A stretch of 64,000 bases of DNA from positions 15,599,501-15,663,500 of the forward strand of contig CM066740.1 in assembly GCA_033961575.1 (NCBI GenBank), given 5' to 3'. The notes beneath the pieces were generated by a model. The model was not told where the DNA came from and made no database searches. It worked only from the letters and a program-made list of their open reading frames with translations. Both the position numbers and the translations under genes were made by a program. Numbering within the stretch: the stretch's first letter is position 1; each line of letters opens with the position of its first letter. The stretch comes from Aselliscus stoliczkanus (Eukaryota > Chordata > Mammalia > Chiroptera > Hipposideridae). Of the stretch, positions 44,551-55,275 are shown one piece after another.

Positions 44551-46190
44551 AACAAGCTTCCCAGGTGATCCCATCCATGACAAAGCCCAAGGGCTTCTGA
44601 GACTCTTATAGAGAGAATGAATGCAGGCTGATGGGAAAGGGGTTGTTTTTCAGTGTGGATCCTTGTGAGGCTTAAGTCCTGAGAAGGGGGAATGGGCATC
44701 TCTTGGTTTCTGCCAGGAAAGCAAGGCCAGTGTCTGGTGGACTGAGGAGCAGGGGTGGTGCCCAGTAGCGTGGCAGGGAAACTGTTCTCTCCTGGGCCAC
44801 AGCAGCCAGGCCAGGAAGTGGCTGCTCTTCCCGGTGGCTCAGGGGCTCCCACAAGGTGGCCACACCCTGGAGAACCTGGGTGGGTTTGTTTTTAAGCAAA
44901 CGGAACACTCCTGGGAGATTTCCAGAAATAACTGTGGAGATGGGGAGGACATGTGACCCTTAGTTGGGCAGGCGAGGCTGGGTTACTGGGTTTAGAATAA
45001 AGAAACTGTTAACCTGCAGTTAAGCCGGTAAGGCTTGAGGATGGCTTGATTATCATCACACACACGAATTAGCAAAACAACAGGAAAGTATGACCCATAA
45101 TGCATCTCCCCCCAGCACTTCTGTGGCCTCCATGTATATTTGGAGCCACACCTGCCTGGTAGATGTGGAATAGAGACATTCTTGCTTGTTGTCCTAGCTC
45201 TGTCCAGATATGCGTGTCCCTTTCTCCACTAGTCTTTCAGGGACTCATCTTTTTCCCTTGAAGGAAGGGCTCCCCCAAACTGGCAGAGCCATTGGAGGAC
45301 CCCAAAGTGGGAGCACCCTGGTGTTTCCTGCTGCGCAGACGGTGCTGGAGACATGAAGTAGGCGTCTGAGCCAACTCCCAGTACTGGCACCAACGTAGGT
45401 ATCAGCTCTCTCCCTCTCTGAAGTGGCTTGGAGAGTGCAGGGTATGGGTGTGTTTGGGGGAGGCCCAGAAGGACTAGGAGCCATAGGTCACAGAAGCCAA
45501 GGTCTGAGTCTGTTCCTTGGGGTGGAGATGAACACAGAATGCGCCAGACTGACAGCGTTCTTTCCACGTGAGCAAGGAGTCTCCTTGACGTCAGGAGGAC
45601 TCAGCCTGTAACCCTCAGGCTGTTTCTCCCCTGTAATTCCTCTACCTATGCAGCCTTTGGAACTGTTGCAGTAGCCTGCAGTAAACTGGAGCACTGGAGC
45701 ATCCAGGAAGGGGAGGCTCCTGGAAAATCACGTTCACAGAGAAGAGTCTATATGTGTGAATGGAAGGTGGTTGTGGAGCAGGGAGCATCATGAGATCTGG
45801 AACTCTGGGTTGCCCAGAATGGGTCATTCCCCATCGAGGAAACATTTCTCTGTAATCTAGATGGTCAGCTATCTCTGGATACATCCATTTTGTCCTTCGA
45901 CAATGTGAATGGTTAGATGTATTCCTGCCTGTTCACTATGGATCTTACTTTTCATTATATTAAAATTCAGTTGCCAGGGAACATGTTGGTGTCTTCTACA
46001 TATAAAACTCAGGAACTTCAGAAAAATTCAGAAAATTCAGCTTCAGTTTGGACATTTAAGGCAGCTTGGGGTCACCATTATATGTAGGCTATGTCTAATA
46101 AAGGTATGGGATTTATTCTGCAACAGGAATATCTATGAGTTATTATTTTTCCCACAGAGCACATATATTTCTTTTTGATACGATTTGAGG
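44551..46190. other. Unique DNA
   Basis: It is moderately GC-rich, non-coding sequence. Frames of up to 112 codons overlap on opposite strands and have no domain. Confidence 0.4.
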
Positions 46191-46199
46191 TTATGGATT

Positions 46200-47630
46200 C
46201 TATTTCTATCTAAAGAAAGAAAACAGCATATAATAAAAATCTCATGACATTACACTGAGTAAAACCCAAAGCACTGATTTTCTTTTAGATGTGGACACCC
46301 AGTTCAATAACAGAAAGCACTGAGAATGGTAAATGTTCTGAGAATATGCTAAGCTGAATTTAAGTGAAAGGTGATCCCTGGTCCTTTCATTCTTGCTTTA
46401 AAAATAAACTATATAATTAAATGGCTATAGATACTTCTTTTGTGGGAGGGAAGCAGCAGTCAGATTCTTTGCAATCATGCCAACGGGGCAGTAGGTCCCT
46501 AACCCTTTGGCAAAACAGAGAATCAATACCAATCAGAAAAAAATGCTAACGAAAGGGAAAATCTCACAGGAGCCGCAGGCGCTAAAAGATTTAAAATGTG
46601 AATAAAACATCACAGGTCAGCATTAAAATAGACAATACATTTCTTTGCCAAGGCAAAGCATCTAGTTGCTAACCAGAGGCAAAACAGACTGAACCACACC
46701 GAGGGGCCAAAGAGAACACCCAGAGCAACCATTTCACTTCCCCTTCACTTCGCAGTGAGACAGCCAGTCCATAAGCAGCCCTTTTTTTGAAGGTAAAAAT
46801 CTCTAGAAATATGTCTTGCCCATGCATAATGTATAGGATTATTCTATTTGCTGTTTGAGAACAAAGAGATCGGACTTGCTTTCAGACAGGGAAAGCTGAT
46901 TACCCGTTGGTTGATTTTATAAATGAGTAAGATGCTTTAAAATGCTACCTAGGGAACTAATGAAGTTAAAAAAGGTCCATTATAGACAGACTGGATTCTG
47001 ATTGAAAGGAAATTGAAGCCATCTCCAACTGGGAGGGTTTTATGGACTCAGTTGAGAGGAACTCACAATAGTTCCTAAGTGTTTATTTAAGATCATCAGT
47101 TCTTGCTGAGTGGCCTCTCACCCTGGGAATTTCCATATTTCAAAGCCAAATCCTTAAACAGCAACAATAAAAACAAAACAAAACACACCCCAGAAAACAG
47201 TGTTTTGGCATCCAGCCATTAGCCAGGGAATGCATTTGGCACATATATATCAATTTTACTACTTTTTGCCAAATCGTGGAGACTGGGCCTGTATTTTCCT
47301 CACCACTTGAAAGAATGCAGCTTATTCGAGGCGGCCCAGATGACCTGAGCCCATGTCCCTTAAAGTCACTGGTCTACCTACACTTCTGTCTGAAGTCTTG
47401 CCATGATGAATTAAATATCTATTTTAAGGACTAGGCTCTATACTGGAAACTTGCACACAGATTTCATTGCACTTTAAATTTGGAATTGAGAATATTTCAA
47501 ACGTGGTTGTAGAACCAAATTTATGTCCTTGTGTTAAAATGAACTACAGAGTTTATCACAAACGCATAGTAACAACATCCTGTTCCTGTTTCTTCACTGG
47601 CCATCTGGCTTTTCTTCATCTTTTGAAGTT
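46200..47630. promoter_or_regulatory. Repeat-free block, candidate enhancer region
   Basis: It is about 1.4 kb without a recognised repeat in an otherwise repeat-dense half. It has AT-rich factor-like cores such as tataattaaatggc and gagaatcaatacc, and phase-less frames. I suggest conserved non-coding DNA but cannot test it. Confidence 0.3.
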
Positions 47631-47634
47631 CATG

Positions 47635-47890
47635 TAATAACAGCTAATACTTATTGAGCACACACAAATGTGCTAGGCCCTGTGCTATACACCCGATATT
47701 TGTGTGGGTTTTTGCATTTAATTCTGACAGCATCCTTATGAGGTAGAAGATGTTATTACAGCCACTTTAGAGATCTAGAAACAGAGGCCTGGTGAACTTG
47801 GCCAAGGCCACCCAGCTCTACTGCCAAGGTTGAGCCAAAGCAGTTGATGCCAGCGTGGGCTCTTCACCCACGCTATGTGCTCCCTCCCTC
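47635..47890 (-). repeat. MIR SINE
   Basis: It has gctaatacttattgagcaca, gtgctaggccctgtgctata, tgaggtagaagatgttatta and ggccaaggccacccagctct. Confidence 0.85.
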
Positions 47891-48485
47891 GGAGTTAGGC
47901 AGTGGGGACTGTGTCAGTATTCACACGCATCTCACCTGATTACTCAGCTAACACCCCTGTCCTGGAACTGCCAGTATTTTCAGTCCTGATGAATTTCATC
48001 CAATTTTCTTCCTTTAGTTTTGCCTCACCCATTTGTTTCCTGTTTCCAGAATAGTTTGTCTTACACACTGTGTAGTTATCTAGAAACGCTTGTTTTCTCA
48101 GTGTTAAATGAAACTCATATCGTTGTTTGATGTATCTTCCTTACTGTTCTAGCTTGCCTAGCTTCCGTAATGTAGTTTTTCCTTCAATTTAGAGGCAGCT
48201 TGCAGAGGAGATAACTTGGTGTCTATTACTTACGTATTGATGTGTGAGATCTCTATAATGGTGGCATCTGAAATGCACTATCTGTATTGTCCTTTTCCTT
48301 GTTCTTTCTGAAATGGTGACACAAACCTCCATCACCTGGCTTGATATTTTTCCTGGAGCAATGTGATATTTTTAGAAAGATCTAAAATACAGGGTTTTGG
48401 TTTTTTTTTTATGGCTATTCTTCCTTCGGATGAAGTTGTACAACTGGTCTCTAAGTGGGAACACTCTAATTGAGAAATATATGAA
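47891..48485. other. Unique DNA
   Basis: Nothing recognised. Confidence 0.4.
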
Positions 48486-48489
48486 GAAC

Positions 48490-48740
48490 TTAATGATACA
48501 AAATATATTTGTGAACAATGAAGTAAAAATATTAATGTTTCATGTTCATTATAGCATTATTTATAATATATGAAAATTGAGAATACTGTAAATGTGCCTA
48601 CATGAGGGATTAGTTAAAGAAATTATATAATATCCATATGTTGGACTATTATGCTTCCCTGAAAAGTCGTATTTTGGAACAGATTTTAAAGGTATAAGAG
48701 AATTTTTTATGATCGATTAATAAACGATAAAAGCAGATGA
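48490..48740 (+). repeat. L1M 3' region fragment
   Basis: It has cattatagcattatttataa, gagggattagttaaagaaat and atatgttggactattatgc, the plus-strand L1M wording seen again at 58.8-59.4 kb. Confidence 0.65.
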
Positions 48741-49262
48741 TAAAGTAGTATGACTTATTCCTTAATCCAAATATTATTTAGATGTGTGTTTTTTTCTTTT
48801 CCAAAAATACTGTTTTTTTTAAATGTTTGCTCTCAAGTTTATTATTGGTTTGTAATTTTTATATTATTGTGGACAGAAAACACGGGTCTCTATGATATTC
48901 ATTGTTTGGAGTTTGTTGAAATTTTCTTCTGGTTTCATACAGGCCTTAGAGGCAGCCAATTTTTATAGTGGCATATTGGCTGCATTTTCATTTCACCTGA
49001 TAGATCCAATCAATTCCCATACACAAAATTGGGTTTGACATCTCGATCTTTCTCAGACATCTCCTCCACCAAGGTGTATGGTATTAATATTTGTGCTAGA
49101 TACTTTCTGGATTTTGGCATGCAAAGGACACCTTTTTGGCCAGTTCTGATATAGAATCTAATGTCTGAGTCTATGGGATTAACCATTTTCTTTTCTGGGA
49201 TTGGCATTTTATAATTTAAATATGATTCAGCAGATGATGATCTATTGGTTGACCTTAGCTAT
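48741..49262. other. Unique AT-rich DNA
   Basis: It may include further L1-derived sequence. Nothing is firmly recognised. Confidence 0.35.
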
Positions 49263-49264
49263 AG

Positions 49265-49465
49265 ATCAGGATTTCTCAACTCCAACACTGTTGACATTTT
49301 GAGCTGCATAATGTTTCTGAGGGTTGGAGGGGCTGCCCTGTGCCCTGTAGGATGTTTGGCAGCATCGTTGGCCTCCATCCACTAGATGCCAGTAACAAAG
49401 ACTCTGCCTCGCCATTTGTGACCATTAAAAATGTCTCCAGACATTGCCACATGCCCCCAGTTAAG
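49265..49465 (-). mobile_element. MER5A-type hAT (Charlie) MITE
   Basis: It starts gatcaggatttctcaactcc. The conserved MER5A text aggatgtttggcagcatcgt, ccactagatgccagtaacaa and aatgtctccagacattgcca follows. It is a non-autonomous DNA transposon relic. Confidence 0.9.
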
Positions 49466-49945
49466 AAATGGCAAGCTCCCTTTTAAAACTGTGGCTAAGT
49501 GTGAGTTCCACTGAGTCAATAATCACATTTACTGAGTCTTGAATGTGTACAAGGCCTGCGCTTTCACAGAGCAGTTTTATTTAGGCACAGAGACAGAAAG
49601 CTGTAGTCTGCTGCATTCCCATGAAGCCATCTGTGTCACACGATGACATTATAACACCAGGCTGCAATCTGTACAATGGAGGCTATCACTCTGTCCTCTT
49701 AGAGTTCTTGGGAGAATGTGTGTACAAGGGTCAAAGATTGCTGGGACATCGCTGTTACTCTAATAAACTGTAGCTTTTACTATTACTATTCTCCAAACTG
49801 AGCTCAGGCATACAGACCAGGGCCCATCATCCGGCTTGACTTGTGTCCCCCTTCAGTTCATGATACATGTCACCCACACACATCTTTCTGAAATATTTTT
49901 ATCAGAACAACCTCCATGTCTATGAACAAACAAACAAAAAAGGAA
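49466..49945. other. Unique DNA
   Basis: Nothing recognised. Confidence 0.4.
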
Positions 49946-49949
49946 GTAA

Positions 49950-50525
49950 AATGAGTTAAAGAAAATAATGTGAAGCAAACAAATGTCTGGCTGATAGTTC
50001 AAGTTCATGCTCTGAGACCTCTCTGCACGGGAGGGAAGAACAGTGGTCCCTGCTTCACAGCATGTGGCCCCCACACACCATTTATATCTTGGGTGGCACA
50101 TGGATTCGGCTGCCGGAGGAATGAATGGCTGTGAGGAGATTTCTTCAGCCTGCTTCATTATCTATTTTAAACTATCAGAGCTCCATCTGAGCGGGCCAAC
50201 AGGAAGCCTGCTTTTGATTTAACTGTGCTCTGAACAAACTCCTTCGATGGCTTTCCAAGAATTAATTACAGAGCTTAGTAAAGGCGCCTGCCGCAAAGTC
50301 CCAAGGATGGCTTTATGAGCAATTACAGCAGCCGCACTGATGCCAGCAGCATAAGAATTTCCTTGGAGGACTGCTTGGAACGAGAGGACTGGCTTGTGGA
50401 ATACAGGCACGCAAGGTTCCCATCTATAGCTTACAAGGGAATATAGAGTCACAAAGCTAGAAGAGATTGGTTCCCTGTCACACAACATCTGGGCTATTGG
50501 GCACTTGTAGACCTCAGCTTGTGTA
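49950..50525. promoter_or_regulatory. Repeat-free block, candidate enhancer
   Basis: It is complex sequence with retained CpGs (ccttcgatgg, aaggcgcctgccgc, gcagccgcactg). It also has homeodomain-like cores such as gaattaattacag and gcaattacagc. The make-up is like that of 18800-18975. Confidence 0.35.
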
Positions 50526-50529
50526 ATTT

Positions 50530-50532
<3 letters not shown>

Positions 50533-50593
<61 letters not shown>
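50533..50593 (+). repeat. (AG)30 microsatellite
   Basis: About 30 uninterrupted AG units lie beside the repeat-free block. Confidence 0.97.
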
Positions 50594-50599
<6 letters not shown>

Positions 50600-52076
50600 T
50601 ATGTAGCAATTGGAGCACTGTAGAGGGAAAGAAACAGCCAAGTAAGTGTTCATCGAGGATGGTGCAGAGCTGAGGAATGCTGGGGTCTAGTTGCATGGCT
50701 GTGTAGTGTAGAATCCTGCAGACTGCTTGCAACTCTGAGGATAAAGCAAATCCATCCCGTGGCTCTAACCAACTGCAGCATCGAGTAAGTTCCTGAGAGC
50801 ACATTTACTTTAGGAGGGCAGACTGAACATGGCTGGATTCCTGGCCAAAAAGTTTCAGTAGGTTGTGTCAGCAGCACGGGATGGCAGACTGTGGAGGTGA
50901 GGCCAGTGGGAAGCCAACTGAGGGATGGTGGTTCCTTTGCTGAGCAAGGATGCCAGGAGCCTTTCTGGGATAAGTATCAGTTGACTCCTGCAGGGCAGGC
51001 TCACTTCTCCCTTGTACAGGGATGCAGCTGAAATGGCTTTCCATGGTTACTTAGAGAATGAATGAATGAATGAATGAATGATCGATACTGGTATCTTCAC
51101 AATCCTACCATTTTGAGGAAATTCTAGTGTAGTACAAGATCTTCAGCCTCTCCTTCAAGGTAGTAATGATGGTAGATTCCAGAAGGGTTGAAATTTCTAT
51201 ACAAATATCTGCCAGTGCAGAAGAAGTTACATGGAACTAAATTAGGATTCCTTCACCAAGGATCTGTGTCGCCCCTCTCCTTGTGTCCAGGGCTTTCAGA
51301 TGCTAGGCCAGCTCTGCAGCCATGAAACTTAGTCTCCCAGTGACAGGAACTAAAAAACATGGCCTCTGGGACTCTACCGCACTTTCTGGGTTTGTCTGGT
51401 GCCAACATTTTCATGCACACAATAAATCCCATGGTTGCCTCTTGCCCAAACATCTGTGAGTTTTCTGTCCAAAGGCCTAGGGCCCCTGGCCAAAACCTAT
51501 TATCATAGTTGAGAAAAATAAATGTAAAAATTAAATTTTGCTTCCCTGATTGTCAAGCAATCCTTTTGCTCTTAATCATTTCTCCCTATTCTTACCAATT
51601 TGGGGAAATGAAATTCTCCATTTGGATGAGCAGGTTATTCTCACCAGCTTTTACCAGATAGCATAGCCCCTTAGTGGTCTAGTCCAGCCTCGTGGCTTTC
51701 CTATTGGCTAACTCCCATATTCACATCTCCAGCCCAAACCTTCCACCCAAGACAGGCTCACATCTCTAACATGGCCACCCCCCCAGCTCCTGAAGTCACT
51801 ACTGCAAATCGGCACCACCCACAGTCTCCTCAGCTCAGGAAATGGCAACTCTAGCCTTCCAGCTGCTCGGGCTATACACCTTGTCATCCTCCTGGACGCT
51901 TCTCTTTTCTTCATCCCTTCACTCCCCCATCCAGTCTGCCAGAAAAATCTGTGGCTCTTTCTTCAAAATATATCCATAATCCAAGCATTCCTCCTACATC
52001 TTCTACCACCCTGGTCTGGGTCACCTTCATCTGTCACCTGGATTACTTCAGTTAATGAAGATTCTGAACTCACTTC

Positions 52077-52079
<3 letters not shown>
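50594..52079. other. Unique DNA with a GAAT tract
   Basis: A (GAAT)n run lies at 51056-51080. No gene is recognised. Confidence 0.45.

Positions 52080-52126
<47 letters not shown>
52080..52126 (+). repeat. (GT)23 microsatellite
   Basis: It is an uninterrupted GT run. Confidence 0.97.
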
Positions 52127-52128
<2 letters not shown>

Positions 52129-52139
52129 GAGTTGGGTTC

Positions 52140-53575
52140 CCCAAACACCCAATAAGCAACTCCTTGACACAAGCTGGGTGTTTTAAAATTGTCAACGAAA
52201 AAATGTCCAGCCTAAGAAAAAGTCTCATAAGAGTTTATGTGAGCCACTGATGACAATTGCTGGCAAGCAAAACCTCAAAGAATTGAGAAAATGCTCTGGA
52301 GAATAATGGTTTTTGTAGCTTATTTTATACATTAGAATCAAATGAGGAGACGTAAAAAAGGTTTCAGGAAATCCATTGGTGGTGGATTAGGGAGACAGGA
52401 GAAAGCAAAGCTGGGAACTCTGAGATTGGATAAAAAATAAAACAATAGAGACACATAGTTCTGTTACAATGATGGTAAAGGATAGTTCACATTTATAGCC
52501 CACAGAGATGGTATTTGGAGAACAAGATATCAATGGTCTTGTGCTCTGGTGCAGGTGGTTGTGCCTCAAGGGGTCTGACATTTCAAAGGTATGTTATCTT
52601 AGATGCACAAAGACAACGAACAGTTTTAAAGTTGCCGATTGACGTTTGTCAAGGCAGCTACAGACCTAGGACGTGACTACCCACCATGACTCGCTTTTAG
52701 TTAGGAATTTTTATATTCAGACCACTCTGTGTGGTTACTTTTGGTCTCTGGGTTTGTAAGGCCCACCATGCTGGCCTCCCCTGAGCTTGTCAGGTTTAGC
52801 ATGTGGCCCTTTTTTTGTCCACACAATTCAACTCAATTCTGTCACCTTCTACCTGGAAATAGCATCCGACTCCACAGGTTAAGGGCTCAGTCCTACAAGA
52901 CTGCCACCCTCTTCCCACTTCACAGGCCAATTGCAAGGCCAGGTTGTCATTTGTGCATCTGACTGACCTACAGATAGGTCCCAGCAACCCCCTTCTTGGG
53001 TGAGATTAATTTGCTAGAGCACCCACAGAACTCAGAGAAGCATTTTACCTACTAGATCACTGGTTTATTATATAAGGATATAACTCAGGAACAGCCAGAT
53101 GGAAGAGATGCATAGGGCAAGGTATGGGGGAAGAGTGCAAAGCTTTCATGCCTGGAATCTGCATGTATGCACCAACCCAGAAGCTCTCCAAACCCATCTT
53201 TTGGGGGTTTTATGGAAACTTCCTTACACAGGCATGATTAATGAAATCATTGGCTACTGACGATTGATTCAATCTCCAACCCCTCTCCCCTACTCCCCAG
53301 AGGTGGCAGGCAGGGTGAAAGATTGGACTAGAAGTTCGAACCCTCTAACCACCTGGTTGGTTCCTCTGGTGACCAGCCCCATCCTTAGGCGACCTAGGGG
53401 CATTGCAAAAGTAACCTCATTAACATAACAAAAGACACCTTCTTCACTCTCACCACTTAGGAAATTCCAGGGGTTTTAGGAACTCTCTGCTAGGAAGGGC
53501 TCGTAGACCAAATAAATATTTCTTATTATAAGTATAAATATATATATTTCTTATTATAAATCACAGTATCACTAT
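52140..53575. mobile_element. Old LTR-like (endogenous retrovirus) block, copy 2
   Basis: It is longer than the copy at 10.8 kb. It keeps gtgactacccaccatgactc, aactcaggaacagccagatg, gcaggcatgatt-like parts and atttcttattataaatcac near the end. The wording fits a mammalian LTR retroelement. No retroviral gene relics are seen. The family is not assigned. Confidence 0.55.
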
Positions 53576-53589
53576 TAGATACTTTAGTA

Positions 53590-53965
53590 TCTCCTAATTG
53601 GTCTTCTTGCCTCTATCCTTGCCCCCCTCTCCACAGCAGCCAGTCACCCTTTTAAAGCCTAAGTCTCATATCACTCCTTTGCCCACATACGCCCCAGGGA
53701 CTCCCCATCTCACTTAGAGGAAAGCCAGGTCCTTAGAGTAGACTGCATGATCCACGGCCCCTCCCCCTTAACTCGCTGACCTCTTTCCTTCTTTCCCTCT
53801 TGCTCCCTCTGCTTCAGCACCACCGACAAGCTTACTGCTCCGACCTCATGGCCTTGTGCTGACTGTTCACTCTGCTCGAATGTTCTCCCCCAGACATTCA
53901 CAAGGCTCAAGTAAGCTCAGATACCTTCCAGGAGGCCTGCTCTGGCCATCCTGTTTAGAATTGCA
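53590..53965 (+). repeat. L2 LINE, 3' region
   Basis: It has ctcctaattggtcttcttgc, ccacagcagccagtcaccct, ctccgacctcatggccttg and cgaatgttctcccccagaca, in L2 order. Confidence 0.75.
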
Positions 53966-54009
53966 ATCTGCCCCACTTCTTGTCTAAATTCCATGCTCCC
54001 CTTGTGGGA

Positions 54010-54235
54010 GCAGCTAGGCCAGGTTTGAAACAAGGACCTGCTCCTTGCTAGCTGTATGACTTGGAGCTATTATTTTACTTCGCTGAGCATCATTTCTTCT
54101 TCTGTAAAATGGGACCAACTCTTCCTACCTACACGACAATCGTATGGATTCTGTGAGGTCGTGTTCATTGCATGGTGCAGAATCTGGCACAAAGTAGGCA
54201 TTCATTCAGTACATCGGAGCTGTTGTGAGAGGATA
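54010..54235 (+). repeat. MIR SINE
   Basis: It has tgctagctgtatgacttgga, atttcttcttctgtaaaatg and gaatctggcacaaagtagg. Confidence 0.85.
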
Positions 54236-54645
54236 AATGGAAAGGGGGAAATGACACATCTGGCATTTGAGAATTAAAATAACTCAGAGGTGGGAGCATC
54301 TATGTGAATGAAGGTGCAGAGGTTTGCAAATACCTGTAGGGCAGAATTTCTCAAACTCATTTATTTTATGAAAAACATAGAAAATAATGTACGGATTCTA
54401 TAACTACATTTTTGTAAAAAAATCCCTGCCTTTTCTCTTCTTACACCTTACTATTTATCCATAATAATTACAAACAATGCGGCCTCTCTATCATGAATGG
54501 ATATATTTGATCAACTGCTCTCTCTGCTGCGCTAGAGAACAAAATGTTCAACTGCATTAGAGAGTGAATGCCTGTCTCTTGAGACCCTGACCTGGGCTCA
54601 GTATAGCATAAGGCTATGATTTTCTAAATAAAAGGAAATTATTTT
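54236..54645. other. Unique AT-rich DNA
   Basis: Nothing recognised. Confidence 0.4.
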
Positions 54646-54649
54646 TAAA

Positions 54650-54955
54650 AAGGGAAAAAGGGAAGACAAAAGAAAAAAAAAAGCCAAACTTTTCCTTCCA
54701 CTCTTCCTGAGTGCTTTTTGTCCAAAGCAGAATTCATGAACAAAACTGATGACCTTAAGACTGCATCATCCATGGCACAAGACAAAGTCGCCTCTCTTTA
54801 TATAGGCCATCATTCGCCCCTTCTGTGAGATCCGAGTCCTGCATAGGTTTAATTAGATACAATTTTTTGGAGATGACAGAGAAATGATTAAATTATCCAG
54901 ACTCCAAAAAAAAAAAGGATCCTTATTTCCTTATTGCAGCCATCTGTCAGGCCTT
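54650..54955. promoter_or_regulatory. Repeat-free block, candidate enhancer
   Basis: It is a short repeat-free segment with tatataggccatcattcgcc, gtttaattagatac and gaaatgattaaattatcc, a mix of CpG and homeodomain-type cores. Function is inferred from composition only. Confidence 0.28.
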
Positions 54956-55029
54956 GACATCTACAGTATTACATGCTATAATTCAAATGGAAATATTTTA
55001 CCTAAAAGTACAGTACCCCTCCCTGTCCA

Positions 55030-55275
55030 CGATATCATTAAAGGAAATCATTAAGCATTTGTGCAGCACTTTGTGCCAGAAAAGTGTTTTACAGTTATTT
55101 TTATTGCTCACCAAAACCCTTGGAGGTAGGTCCTTCTCTACATCTTAAAACCAAACCAGAGAGATTAAACTACTTAGGGTCTTAGAGAGAATAAATAACT
55201 GGGTCAGAATGAGACCTTTGAGTGCCAAAGGCAGCTCTTTTATTTAATCCACTGAACCATTAGTTTAGAAGTTTA
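55030..55275 (-). repeat. MIR SINE
   Basis: It has agcactttgtgccagaaaag, ccttggaggtaggtccttct and ctacttagggtcttagagag. It is diverged. Confidence 0.6.
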
